Notes under the pieces: model-generated | Told to the model about the DNA's origin: nothing | The model's input: only the letters and a program-made list of their open reading frames with translations | The model's database searches: none | Shown here: one piece after another, positions 29,269 through 37,430 of the stretch | Layout of the letters: each line of letters begins with the position of its first letter | Position numbering within the stretch: the first letter of the stretch is position 1 | NCBI RefSeq assembly: GCF_000214705.1 | Contig: NC_015573.1 | Location: 322,501-386,500 of the forward strand | Source: Desulfofundulus kuznetsovii DSM 6115 | GTDB lineage: Bacteria > Bacillota > Desulfotomaculia > Desulfotomaculales > Desulfovirgulaceae | Length of the DNA stretch: 64,000 nucleotides | Reading direction: 5' to 3' | Program-made: the position numbers and the translations under genes

Positions 29269-29301
29269 TTGGCTAAATTAATAACTGAAGGAGTGAATGA
29301 T

Positions 29302-30171
29302 ATGGGAATTATTGACGTTAAATCGATCTGTGTTGTCGGAGCGGGTAACATGGGGCACCAAATAGCTCTCTGCGCAGCTATTGCGGGTTTTAAGGTAACG
29401 TGCACAGATATTAACCAGGAAGTTTTGCAAAAGGCAGAAAAGTTTGCCGATACCTATTTACCTGAGCGGGTGGCCAAAGGGAAACTTTCAGAAGACGATG
29501 CCACGGCCGCCCGGGCCAGGCTCTCCTTCACCGGTGATTTGACCGAAGCAGCAAAGGATGCGGATCTGGTGATAGAAGCAGTGCTCGAAAAGTTGGATCT
29601 CAAACGCCAAATCTTTGCGCAATTGGATAAGATCTGTCCGGCCCATACGATACTGGCTACCAACAGTTCCTATATTGTCAGTTCTAAAATTGCCGACGTT
29701 ACCGGCCGGCCTGAAAAAGTGTGTAACATGCACTTCTTTAATCCAGCGCTGGTAATGAAGCTGGTTGAAGTAGTAAAAGGGCCGCATGTGTCGGACGAAA
29801 CCGCTCAAACCGTCATGGAAGTATGCAGGAAAATGGGTAAAACACCTGTTCTTTTGAAAAAAGAGATTTATGGATTTTTAGTAAACCGCATTGTATCCGC
29901 AATTAAAAATGAAGCGCTTTATCTGTACGACATGGGTATTGCTTCTTACGAAGACATTGATACTGCAGTAGTCCTTGCTCTTGGTCACCCCATGGGGCCG
30001 TTTAGACTTTTGGATCTCACCGGCATCGACCTGACATATTACATCAGCATGGAGCGTTACCAGGAGACCGGCGATCCCAGGTACAAGCCATCACCGATAA
30101 TTGTAGAGAAATTTTTGAAGAAAGAATGGGGACGTAAAACCGGTAAAGGCTTTTATGATTACACCAAGTAA
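29302..30171 (+). CDS. 3-hydroxyacyl-CoA dehydrogenase, second copy
   Basis: An NAD-dependent enzyme of 289 residues, paralogous to the product at 2248. The Rossmann loop GAGNMG follows ICVV near the N-terminus, and the catalytic His lies in CNMHFFNPALVMKLVEV. The C-terminal GRKTGKGFYDY is typical. ATG 29302 is favoured because GAAGGAG lies nine bases upstream; a TTG at 29269 would extend into poorly conserved sequence. Last gene of the sigma-54 operon that starts at 24796. Confidence 0.92.
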   Translation: MGIIDVKSICVVGAGNMGHQIALCAAIAGFKVTCTDINQEVLQKAEKFADTYLPERVAKGKLSEDDATAARARLSFTGDLTEAAKDADLVIEAVLEKLDLKRQIFAQLDKICPAHTILATNSSYIVSSKIADVTGRPEKVCNMHFFNPALVMKLVEVVKGPHVSDETAQTVMEVCRKMGKTPVLLKKEIYGFLVNRIVSAIKNEALYLYDMGIASYEDIDTAVVLALGHPMGPFRLLDLTGIDLTYYISMERYQETGDPRYKPSPIIVEKFLKKEWGRKTGKGFYDYTK

Positions 30172-30197
30172 ATAATCTTTCCTTAATTTTGTACTAA

Positions 30198-30233
30198 GCC
30201 GGGGAGAGACGGCCAAAAACCGTTCTTCCCGGC
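30198..30233 (+). terminator. strong hairpin after hydroxyacyl-CoA dehydrogenase
   Basis: GCCGGG-GAGAGACGG pairs imperfectly with CCGTTCTTCCCGGC around CCAAAAA. No T run follows (AAAATAAATATTT), so it may be a weak terminator or an mRNA end-protecting stem. The next 130 bases to the thiolase start show nothing further. Confidence 0.5.
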
Positions 30234-30367
30234 CGGCAAAATAAATATTTGGAACGTGCTATAACTTCAATTTTACGTTATTTCTGGAGCGCAAATTCCT
30301 GATAAAAATTACTGACAAAATTGGTGCATTACTATCTATGATGTAAACGCGGGGAGGCTTTTCAAAT

Positions 30368-31558
30368 TTGAAAGAGGATGTTTATATTATCAGCGCGGTT
30401 CGCACGGCTATAGGCCGTTATGGTGGCAGCCTTCGCACGGTCACTTCCGGTGAACTGGGAGCCATTGTTATTAAAGAGAGCTTGCAAAGGGCCGGCATAT
30501 TACCCGAACAAGTGGATGAGGTGATCATGGGGGAGGTCCGCCAGAGCACCGAATCGGCCAACATGGCCCGGGTTGCTTCGCTAAGGGCCGGGTTGCCTGA
30601 AGAAGTGCCCGCGTTCACTGTAAATCGACTTTGCGCCTCTGGTATGGAGGCGATGTACAGCGGTTATCTTCGGATAGCGGCGGGGGAAGCCGATGTTATC
30701 ATCGTGGGCGGAGCGGAAAATATGAGCAGGGCGCCTTACTATTTGCGCAATGCCAGATGGGGTGACGGCCCGGTGCAGTTGATAGACTCCAACCTTGAGG
30801 GGGGTCCCGGTGCACAGCCCAATGAAATTTACGGCTCGGACCTCAGCATGGGTATGACCGCAGAAAATGTGGCGGAGAAGTTTAATGTTTCCCGGGAAGA
30901 TCAGGATAAATTTGCCACCCGCAGTCACCGGTTAACCAGCAGGGCAATTAATGAAGGTAAATTTAAAGAAGAAATAGTTCCCGTTGAAGTTAAAACCAGG
31001 AAAAAAACATTCATATTCGATACGGATGAGCATGTTCGTCCGGAAACAACGGAGGAGATTTTGGCCAAATTACAACCGGCCTTCAAGCCGGGCGGATCGG
31101 TTACGGCGGGGAATTCCTGCGGCAGAAACGACGGGGCTGCAGCCATGGTGCTGGCATCGGGCCGCGCGGTACAGGAACTTGGCTTGACTCCTATGGGTAA
31201 AATATTGGGCTTTAGCGTGGCGGGCGTTTCCCCCCGGTACATGGGCATCGGCCCTGTTCCCGCTGTGCGGAAGCTGCTGGGCAAATTGAATTTGAAGTTA
31301 AGTGATATTGATTTAATTGAATTAAATGAAGCTTTTGCCGCCCAAGCCCTGGCATGTATAAGAGAACTCGGTCTGGATCTGGACCGTGTTAACGTCAACG
31401 GCAGCGGCATTGCCATGGGGCACCCGCTGGGGGCGACGGGTTGCCGCATTGCCGTAACTTTGCTTTATGAGATGAAGCGGCGCAATGCGCGTCTCGGTAT
31501 GGCCACCCTTTGCGTGGGCGGCGGTCAGGGTATGGCTGTAGTAATAGAAAACGTTTGA
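30368..31558 (+). CDS. acetyl-CoA C-acetyltransferase (thiolase)
   Basis: A 396-residue thiolase, closer to acetoacetyl-CoA thiolase than the copy at 26684. Nucleophile Cys89 lies in VNRLCASGMEAM; ELNEAFAAQALACI gives the His/Asn loop, NGSGIAMGHPLGATGCR the base His, and CVGGGQGMAV the second Cys. The TTG start follows GGGGAGG by about eleven bases. It opens the operon that continues with enoyl-CoA hydratase and acyl-CoA dehydrogenase; no sigma-54 site was found in front. Confidence 0.94.
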   Translation: MKEDVYIISAVRTAIGRYGGSLRTVTSGELGAIVIKESLQRAGILPEQVDEVIMGEVRQSTESANMARVASLRAGLPEEVPAFTVNRLCASGMEAMYSGYLRIAAGEADVIIVGGAENMSRAPYYLRNARWGDGPVQLIDSNLEGGPGAQPNEIYGSDLSMGMTAENVAEKFNVSREDQDKFATRSHRLTSRAINEGKFKEEIVPVEVKTRKKTFIFDTDEHVRPETTEEILAKLQPAFKPGGSVTAGNSCGRNDGAAAMVLASGRAVQELGLTPMGKILGFSVAGVSPRYMGIGPVPAVRKLLGKLNLKLSDIDLIELNEAFAAQALACIRELGLDLDRVNVNGSGIAMGHPLGATGCRIAVTLLYEMKRRNARLGMATLCVGGGQGMAVVIENV

Positions 31559-31583
31559 AAATAGTTCTTGGAAGGTGAATTTT

Positions 31584-32363
31584 ATGGAATACAAAAACAT
31601 TTTACTGGAAAAAGACGGGCATATTGCACTGCTTACCATAAACCGGCCGGAAGTACGCAACGCCCTGGACCCGCAAACCTGGGCCGAAATTCGGAGCGCT
31701 ATCCGGGAATGCAAATTTGATAAAGATGTGCGTGTGGTTATTATAACCGGGGCGGGCGGTAAGGCGTTTGCTTCCGGGGCTGATATCAGGTCTCTTAGAG
31801 AACGTGAAACTTTAGAAGTTTTAAAAAGTGAGGCGCAGGAATCACTAAATGATATTGAAAACCTGGATAAGCCTGTGATTGCGGCAATAGACGGCTTTGC
31901 CCTGGGCGGCGGGTGCGAGCTGGCCATGGCCTGTGATATTAGAATTGCCACCAGCCGCTCCAAATTGGGCCAGCCCGAAGTCAACCTGGGTATTATACCC
32001 GGTGCCGGGGGAACACAGAGGTTGCAGAGACTTGTGGGCATGGGCAAGGCCAAAGAGTTAATCTTTACGGGTGATATCATCAGCGCCCAGGAGGCCAAAG
32101 AAATCGGGCTGGTAAATAAAGTGGTCGAGCAGCCGGAAGATTTAATGCCCGCGGCTAAAGAAATGGCTCAAAAGATCATTGCCAAAGCACCGGTCGCCGT
32201 TGGCCTGGCCAAGCTGGCTATTAATGTAGGTGCAAATACCGATATCAACTCGGGACTTCTATTTGAAAAGTTTGCTCAAACCATAGCTTTTTCCACTGAA
32301 GACCGCATAGAGGGGACCACGGCCTTTCTTGAAAAACGTAAAGCGGTATTCAAGGGTAAATAA
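31584..32363 (+). CDS. enoyl-CoA hydratase (crotonase family)
   Basis: Hydrates trans-2-enoyl-CoA to L-3-hydroxyacyl-CoA. It has 259 residues. The oxyanion-hole segments FASGADI and GFALGGGCELAMACDI are present, and both catalytic Glu positions appear in GGGCELAM and GQPEVNLGIIPGAGG. GGAAGGTG precedes ATG 31584. It is placed between thiolase and acyl-CoA dehydrogenase, completing a beta-oxidation cycle together with the hydroxyacyl-CoA dehydrogenases. Confidence 0.94.
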   Translation: MEYKNILLEKDGHIALLTINRPEVRNALDPQTWAEIRSAIRECKFDKDVRVVIITGAGGKAFASGADIRSLRERETLEVLKSEAQESLNDIENLDKPVIAAIDGFALGGGCELAMACDIRIATSRSKLGQPEVNLGIIPGAGGTQRLQRLVGMGKAKELIFTGDIISAQEAKEIGLVNKVVEQPEDLMPAAKEMAQKIIAKAPVAVGLAKLAINVGANTDINSGLLFEKFAQTIAFSTEDRIEGTTAFLEKRKAVFKGK

Positions 32364-32427
32364 AAGCCGGTTTTATCCTTTGGCCGCCAAACATAAAATG
32401 CCAAAAATAAAAAATGGGGGACTAAGT

Positions 32428-33582
32428 ATGGATTTCAGTATTCCAGATGAAATCAGAGATATGAAACGCACATTAAGGAATTTTGTAGATAACGAGGTTG
32501 AGAAATATAGCCAACAAATCGAAGAAGAGGACAAAATTCCTCAGTACTTGATCGATAAAGCAAAGGAAATGGGCCTGTTTGGCATGAGTATTCCCGAGGA
32601 ATACGGCGGCCTGGGTCTTAGTATGGTGGAAAGATGCCTTTTGCTGGAAGAGCTTGGCCGGGCCAATATGAGTTTTACTACTTACATCGGGGCACATACG
32701 GGAATTGGCACCACCGGCATAGTTGAGCTGGGAAGTGAAGAAATAAAGCAAAAGTACCTGCCTGCCATGGCCAGCGGCGAAAAATTGGGAGCCTTTGCCT
32801 TAACGGAACCTGATGCCGGGTCTGATGCCACCAACATAAAGACCACCGCCGTCTTAAAGGGTGACAAATGGATTTTAAACGGCAGGAAACATTTCATTAC
32901 CAACGCACCCGAGGCGGATATTTTTACCGTTATTGCCGTAACGGATCGGGAAAAAGGGGCCCGGGGCGGATTTACCGCCTTTGTGGTGGAAAAGGATTTT
33001 CCCGGCTTCTCCATTGGCACCATTGAAAAGAAAATGGGTCTCAGGGGGTCCCACACGGCGGAAGTAATTTTTGAAGACTGCGAGGTTCCAGTTGAAAACG
33101 TATTGGGAGAAGTGGGCCGCGGCTACGCCAGTGCTTTAAAGATACTGAGCAAAGGCCGGGTGGCCCTGGCCGCTCGTTGTGTAGGGGCCTGTGACAAGCT
33201 GGTGGAACTTTCGGCCAGGTATGCCCAGCAGAGGATCCAGTTTGGAAAACCCATTGCCAGTTTCCAGGCCATTCAGTGGATGCTGGCGGAAATGGCTACC
33301 GACACTGAGGCCGCCCGGGCTTTAACCTACCGGGTAGCATGGATGGTGGATCAGGGACTGCCCGTAATCAAGGAAGGGCCGATGGTAAAATTATTTGCCT
33401 CTGAGGCTTTGGGTAGGGTGGTTGACAAAGCGGTTCAGATCCACGGGGGCATGGGATACATGAAAGACTTCCCGGTGGAACGGTTTTACCGGGATGCCAG
33501 GATTACCCGTATATATGAAGGAACCAACGAAATACAGCGGATGATTATTGCCAACAGGTTGCTTAAGGAATTTGAAATTTAA
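32428..33582 (+). CDS. acyl-CoA dehydrogenase, short/medium-chain type
   Basis: A 384-residue FAD flavoenzyme passing electrons to EtfAB. Motifs: ALTEPDAGSDATNIKT, WILNGRKHFITNA, RIQFGKPIASFQAIQ, and RIYEGTNEIQRMI with the catalytic Glu. Length is normal. ATG 32428 follows AATGGGGG; the open frame extends back into the hydratase gene, but family proteins start at MDFSIPDE. It overlaps nothing; the thiolase-like gene begins 28 bases after its stop. Confidence 0.94.
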   Translation: MDFSIPDEIRDMKRTLRNFVDNEVEKYSQQIEEEDKIPQYLIDKAKEMGLFGMSIPEEYGGLGLSMVERCLLLEELGRANMSFTTYIGAHTGIGTTGIVELGSEEIKQKYLPAMASGEKLGAFALTEPDAGSDATNIKTTAVLKGDKWILNGRKHFITNAPEADIFTVIAVTDREKGARGGFTAFVVEKDFPGFSIGTIEKKMGLRGSHTAEVIFEDCEVPVENVLGEVGRGYASALKILSKGRVALAARCVGACDKLVELSARYAQQRIQFGKPIASFQAIQWMLAEMATDTEAARALTYRVAWMVDQGLPVIKEGPMVKLFASEALGRVVDKAVQIHGGMGYMKDFPVERFYRDARITRIYEGTNEIQRMIIANRLLKEFEI

Positions 33583-33610
33583 GCTGCTGGAGAAAGAAGG
33601 TGTCGTTGAA

Positions 33611-34789
33611 TTGGAAGGCGTAGCCATCATCGGTGCCGGGCAGACCCGTTACGGGGACTTCCCAACCAAGGGAGTAAAGGAACTTTTTGCCGAAGCATAT
33701 TTGGAAATGCTGCAAAGCGTTGATCAAGGCCTGGATCCGCAAATGATTCAGGCCGCTTACATCGGCTGTCTCAGTGCCGGCAGCGGGTTTCAGCTGGGCC
33801 AGCTGGCCCCGCTGCTCATGGGACATGTAGGTTTACCCCATGTAAATGCGGTTCGGATTGAAAACGCCTGTGCCTCTGGGGGATTTGCCCTGTATAATGC
33901 AGCCTGTGCGGTGGCCTCCGGCAAATTTGACCTGGTACTGGCTGCGGGTGTAGAAAAAATGCGGGACATTTCCTCCAGCAAGGGCAGGTATTGGCTGGGA
34001 GTTTCCGGGGATACGGAGTATGAACGCCTGGCCGGCTCCACCTTTGCCGGTATTTATGCCCTGATGGCGACCAGGTATATGCACGAGTACGGCTTGAAAA
34101 GAGAACATCTTTCCATGGTGGCCGTGAAAAACCACCGCAATGCCGTAGCCAATCCCAAAGCGCAATTTCGGAAAGCAATTACCCTCGAACAGGCCATGAA
34201 CGGTACCCCGGTCGCTTACCCCTTCAACATCTGGGACTGCAGCCCCACTACCGATGGAGCTGCGGTTGTTCTCCTCTGCAATGCCCGGCTGGCCAGAAGC
34301 TTTACCAGCAGGCCGGTTTATCTCAAAGGATTCGGCGCAGCCAGCGATTACCTGGCCATTCATGATCGAAGCTCCATTACCCGCCTGGTTGCCACGCGAA
34401 AAGCTGCCGCCGAGGCGTACAGGCAGGCGGGCATTGGGCCCCGGGATATTGATTTTGCCGAGGTGCACGACTGCTTTACCATTGCGGAAATTCTCGCCTA
34501 CGGTGACCTGGGCTTCTGTGAAGAAGGACGTGCCCACTACCTGCTGGAAGAAGGAGTTACCCAGCTGGATGGCAAATTACCGGTCAACGCCAGCGGTGGT
34601 TTAAAGGCCAAAGGTCACCCCATTGGCGCCACCGGTTGCGGTATGGCCTATGAAATATTCAGACAGCTACGGGGTGAGGCCGCAGAACCCAGCCGGCAGA
34701 TCAAAAACGCCAGGTTCGCCCTGTCGCATAATGTAGGTGGGTCCGGCGGGACAGCTGCAGTTTTCATCTATCAGAGAGGGGACGAATGA
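33611..34789 (+). CDS. SCP-x type thiolase-like acyltransferase
   Basis: A 392-residue thiolase superfamily protein of the SCP-x/BbsB branch, distinct from the two classical thiolases nearby. The Cys nucleophile is in ENACASGGFAL, a second site is EVHDCFTIAE, and GLKAKGHPIGATGCG provides the base His. In archaeal and some bacterial systems this branch forms a complex with a DUF35 protein, and one lies two genes downstream. TTG 33611 follows GAAGGTG; its stop overlaps the next gene (ATGA). It could be a thiolase needing a DUF35 partner, as in BbsAB. Confidence 0.87.
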   Translation: MEGVAIIGAGQTRYGDFPTKGVKELFAEAYLEMLQSVDQGLDPQMIQAAYIGCLSAGSGFQLGQLAPLLMGHVGLPHVNAVRIENACASGGFALYNAACAVASGKFDLVLAAGVEKMRDISSSKGRYWLGVSGDTEYERLAGSTFAGIYALMATRYMHEYGLKREHLSMVAVKNHRNAVANPKAQFRKAITLEQAMNGTPVAYPFNIWDCSPTTDGAAVVLLCNARLARSFTSRPVYLKGFGAASDYLAIHDRSSITRLVATRKAAAEAYRQAGIGPRDIDFAEVHDCFTIAEILAYGDLGFCEEGRAHYLLEEGVTQLDGKLPVNASGGLKAKGHPIGATGCGMAYEIFRQLRGEAAEPSRQIKNARFALSHNVGGSGGTAAVFIYQRGDE

Positions 34790-35796
34790 TGAGAATAAGC
34801 GTTGTATCATACGGAGTTTACCTGCCGTTCCTGCGGATTAAGAGGGACGAATATTTAAGCGCTCTGGGAAGCTGCAGTGCGGAAATTAAAGAAAAAACGG
34901 TAATGGATGTGGATGAGGATACGATCACTATGGCCGTGGAAGCTGCCAGGAATGCTACGGCCGGTGTGGACGCAGGCGAAATTGGTGTGCTAACGCTGGC
35001 CTCTTCCAATTTTCCTTACCAGGAAAAGGTCATGCCGGGGACCATTATTGAAGCTTTGGGATTAAATAATAATATTTTGACCTGCCAGCATAGCAACTCC
35101 ACCCTGGCGGGGACGGAAGCGTTCCTTTCCGCTCTGGGACTGCTGACACAGGTAAAACAGAAATATGCCCTGGTGGTTGTTTCCGATGCCCCAACAGCCG
35201 GCGCATCTTTAGATATGGACCATGGTTTTGGCGCGGCCGCCTGTGCCTTTGTCCTGGCCAGGGATGAGCAGGGCCTCCAATTTGAAGGGGTTTATGCCCA
35301 TGCCAGCGAGTCGCTGGGCCTGCGCTACAGGCTTCCCGGGGAAACGAACGTCAGGGATATCGGCGTCAAGGCCTATTCTACCCGGGCCTACAACGAAACG
35401 GTAAAGGCTTCGGTCTGGGGACTGTTAAATAAACTGGGCAGAAAACCCGCCGACTACCGTCATGCGGTACTGCACCAGAATGATGTTAGGACTACCGTTG
35501 CCCTGGCCAAAAAGATGGGTTTCAGTGAGGAGCAAATCAATGAGGGCCTAATTTATAGCCAGGTGGGGGATACTGGAGCCTGTTCGGCACTGCTAGGGCT
35601 TTGCCATGTTCTGGATAAAGCTGTTCCCGGTGATAGAATACTGGTTTGTTCTTATGGTGCGGGTGCGGGGAGCCATGCCTTAAGCTTTAAATTAAACAAT
35701 CAGCTGCCGGGAAGAAGTAAGTCATTCCAGGCGCTGCTCAATGAGAAAAAATATATCAGTTATATCCACTATCTGAAACTGAAAAAAAGTATCTGA
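34786..35796 (+). CDS. HMG-CoA synthase/KAS III-like protein, catalytic Cys replaced
   Basis: A 336-residue thiolase-fold protein resembling archaeal hydroxymethylglutaryl-CoA synthase. The C-terminal half is clear: VLHQNDVRTTVALAKKMGF with the His, and GDTGACSALLGLCHVLDKA then GDRILVCSYGAGAG. The catalytic Cys expected in a CKAGT-like motif appears as T106 in STLAGTEA, so normal acyl-enzyme chemistry is doubtful. The gene overlaps the thiolase by four bases and precedes DUF35 by nine, the trio seen in the archaeal thiolase/HMGCS/DUF35 complex. It may be structural or use another nucleophile, such as C100. Confidence 0.75.
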   Translation: MMRISVVSYGVYLPFLRIKRDEYLSALGSCSAEIKEKTVMDVDEDTITMAVEAARNATAGVDAGEIGVLTLASSNFPYQEKVMPGTIIEALGLNNNILTCQHSNSTLAGTEAFLSALGLLTQVKQKYALVVVSDAPTAGASLDMDHGFGAAACAFVLARDEQGLQFEGVYAHASESLGLRYRLPGETNVRDIGVKAYSTRAYNETVKASVWGLLNKLGRKPADYRHAVLHQNDVRTTVALAKKMGFSEEQINEGLIYSQVGDTGACSALLGLCHVLDKAVPGDRILVCSYGAGAGSHALSFKLNNQLPGRSKSFQALLNEKKYISYIHYLKLKKSI

Positions 35797-35805
35797 GGTG
35801 ATTAT

Positions 35806-36222
35806 ATGGGTGCGCATATTTCCATCCCCATGTACCAGCGGGCGGTTCCGCAGCGTTATCGCTTGGCCGGCCAGCGCTGCCTGAATTGCGGCAGGGTGAA
35901 TTTCCCTCCGAAGGCTACTTGTAAATATTGCTTCACAGGTTCTGAGTTTGAAGAGGTAACCCTGAGCGGCAGGGGCATTGTTTATTCGTATACAATTATT
36001 GCCGGGGGTGGAGCCCCGCCTGAATTTTCGGATCAGGCACATTGCCAGGGCAGTTACCCGGTGGTGCTGGTTGAACTGGAAGAAGGGCCCAGGGTTATAG
36101 CCCAACTGGTAGATCCCCCAGCGGAGGGAATCTCCATCGGCATGCCGGTACAAGCTGTTTTTAGAAAGATTTATGAGGAAGAGGGCGTGATCCGGTATGG
36201 ATTCAAGTTTAGACCGGTCTAA
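35806..36222 (+). CDS. DUF35 zinc-ribbon OB-fold protein
   Basis: A 138-residue acyl-CoA-associated scaffold with an N-terminal rubredoxin-like zinc ribbon (CLNCG and CKYC pairs) and a C-terminal OB-fold (GIVYSYTII through IAQLVDPP). In archaea DUF35 joins acetoacetyl-CoA thiolase with HMG-CoA synthase and channels CoA intermediates; in anaerobic toluene degradation BbsA plays a similar role with BbsB. GAGGTG precedes ATG 35806. It ends the three-gene cassette before a terminator and repeat. Confidence 0.88.
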   Translation: MGAHISIPMYQRAVPQRYRLAGQRCLNCGRVNFPPKATCKYCFTGSEFEEVTLSGRGIVYSYTIIAGGGAPPEFSDQAHCQGSYPVVLVELEEGPRVIAQLVDPPAEGISIGMPVQAVFRKIYEEEGVIRYGFKFRPV

Positions 36223-36276
36223 GACATAGCACAGTAGCCAACATTGTTTTCATGTTACCTCTACCTGGAGTTAATT

Positions 36277-36313
36277 GAGTCACAGCGCGGAAAGCCCCCG
36301 TTGTGACTCTTTT
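36277..36313 (+). terminator. terminator after DUF35 gene
   Basis: GAGTCACAGCG (36277-36287) pairs with CGTTGTGACTC (36299-36309) and is followed by TTTT. The GAGTCACA arm resembles a segment inside repeat copy B, so the hairpin could be repeat-derived. Confidence 0.75.
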
Positions 36314-36334
36314 AATCATGTAATGTAAATATAC

Positions 36335-36510
36335 AGTGAACCTGTTGGGTGCGGTTCTGTTCCCGCTCACTCCAGGCTTCGCGTAAGATGAGCACCGCGG
36401 CTTGCTGGACCGGCTCTGGCTCTTAAGAGGATTGCCCGCAACTAATCATTCTTCGTTGTTACCTCTTGAAATTAGACAAATTCTTGTGTTGGATGCTTTT
36501 GCGGATGCTA
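36335..36510 (+). repeat. MITE-like dispersed repeat, copy C
   Basis: Reverse complement matches the right half of copy B (10710-10860): shared GTGAACCTG, CCCGCTCACTCCAG, CACCGCGGCT, GGCTCTGGCTCT, ATTGCCCGC, and ACTAATCATTCTTCGTTGT. It lacks the nested 95-bp unit of copies A and D. The right limit is uncertain. It lies between DUF35 and the MaoC genes. Confidence 0.78.
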
Positions 36511-36559
36511 AAAAATAAAAGGAACATCTTGCCGGCATCTATAAGGAAGGGGGCCTTAC

Positions 36560-36994
36560 ATGGTGGAAGCGAAACAAAAACTTTACTTTGATGACATCGA
36601 GGTAGGAATGGAATTTCCACCGGCAATTACAAAGCTTACCAGGGAAGATATTTTAAACTACGCAGAAGCGGTGGAGGATTATAACCCGCTTTTTTTAGAT
36701 GAAAACTTTGCTAAAAATACAAAGTTCAAAGGTTTAGTGAATCATCCCACAACGGCTGCTATTTTAAAAGGATATAATACGTACACTGGATTGCCACCCG
36801 GCATTATTCATGCCAAGCAGCGATATAAGTTCTATTCACCTACTCGACCAGGTGAGGAATTATTAACGCGGGCCAAGGTTATCGATAAATATGTCAAGAG
36901 AGGAAAAAAATACGTAGTTATACAAAGCCTTACCCTGAACAGGCAAGGCGAGAAAAAAGTTGAAAGTACAGCTACTTTAATCTGGCCGTTATAA
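36560..36994 (+). CDS. MaoC-like hot-dog protein, catalytic His missing
   Basis: A 144-residue FAS1-like dehydratase-type hot-dog fold. The motif that normally reads D-x-N-P-L-H appears as DYNPLFLDENFA, so Asp40 is kept but Phe45 replaces the catalytic His. The next gene encodes a partner with an intact motif, suggesting a heterodimer in which this subunit is structural, as in HadAB-type dehydratases. GGAAGGGGG precedes ATG 36560. The segment from here to 38.7 kb looks AT-richer than the surrounding genes. Confidence 0.82.
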   Translation: MVEAKQKLYFDDIEVGMEFPPAITKLTREDILNYAEAVEDYNPLFLDENFAKNTKFKGLVNHPTTAAILKGYNTYTGLPPGIIHAKQRYKFYSPTRPGEELLTRAKVIDKYVKRGKKYVVIQSLTLNRQGEKKVESTATLIWPL

Positions 36995-37008
36995 AAGGAG
37001 GTTCATAA

Positions 37009-37410
37009 GTGGAGAAAGGATTTTTATTACCCCCGGTCACTAAAAAAGTTACTCAGCAAAAAATTAATAAATATGCACAGGCTGCAAAAGACTTCAACCC
37101 CCTTCATCTTGATGAGGATTTTGCAAGGAACACCATTTTTAAAGGAACAGTAGCCCATGGCTTATTATCCGTAGCTTATATTTCTGAAATGATGACCAAC
37201 TGGCTGGGCACTAACTGGTTGGAAGGAGGAGAGCTTGACATAACCTTTTTAAAGCCGGTAAGACCGGGCGACACCATTACGGCAGGCGGTAAGGTGATTG
37301 ATTGTGTTATAGAAGGTTCGGCAAAAAAATTTATTTGTGAGGTTTATTGTATTAATCAACGAGGTGAAATGGTGATAAAAGGCATGGCCAATTGCTGGAT
37401 TAACCAGTAA
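37009..37410 (+). CDS. MaoC family (R)-specific enoyl-CoA hydratase
   Basis: A 133-residue hot-dog hydratase with an intact hydratase-2 motif AAKDFNPLHLDEDFA; Asp28 and His33 form the expected catalytic pair. It would hydrate an enoyl-CoA to the (R)-3-hydroxy form or act in reverse. The GTG start at 37009 follows AAAGGAGG and lies 14 bases after the preceding MaoC gene, which lacks the His; the two are probably subunits of one enzyme. Confidence 0.87.
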   Translation: MEKGFLLPPVTKKVTQQKINKYAQAAKDFNPLHLDEDFARNTIFKGTVAHGLLSVAYISEMMTNWLGTNWLEGGELDITFLKPVRPGDTITAGGKVIDCVIEGSAKKFICEVYCINQRGEMVIKGMANCWINQ

Positions 37411-37430
37411 ACCAAGAAAGGAGAATTATT

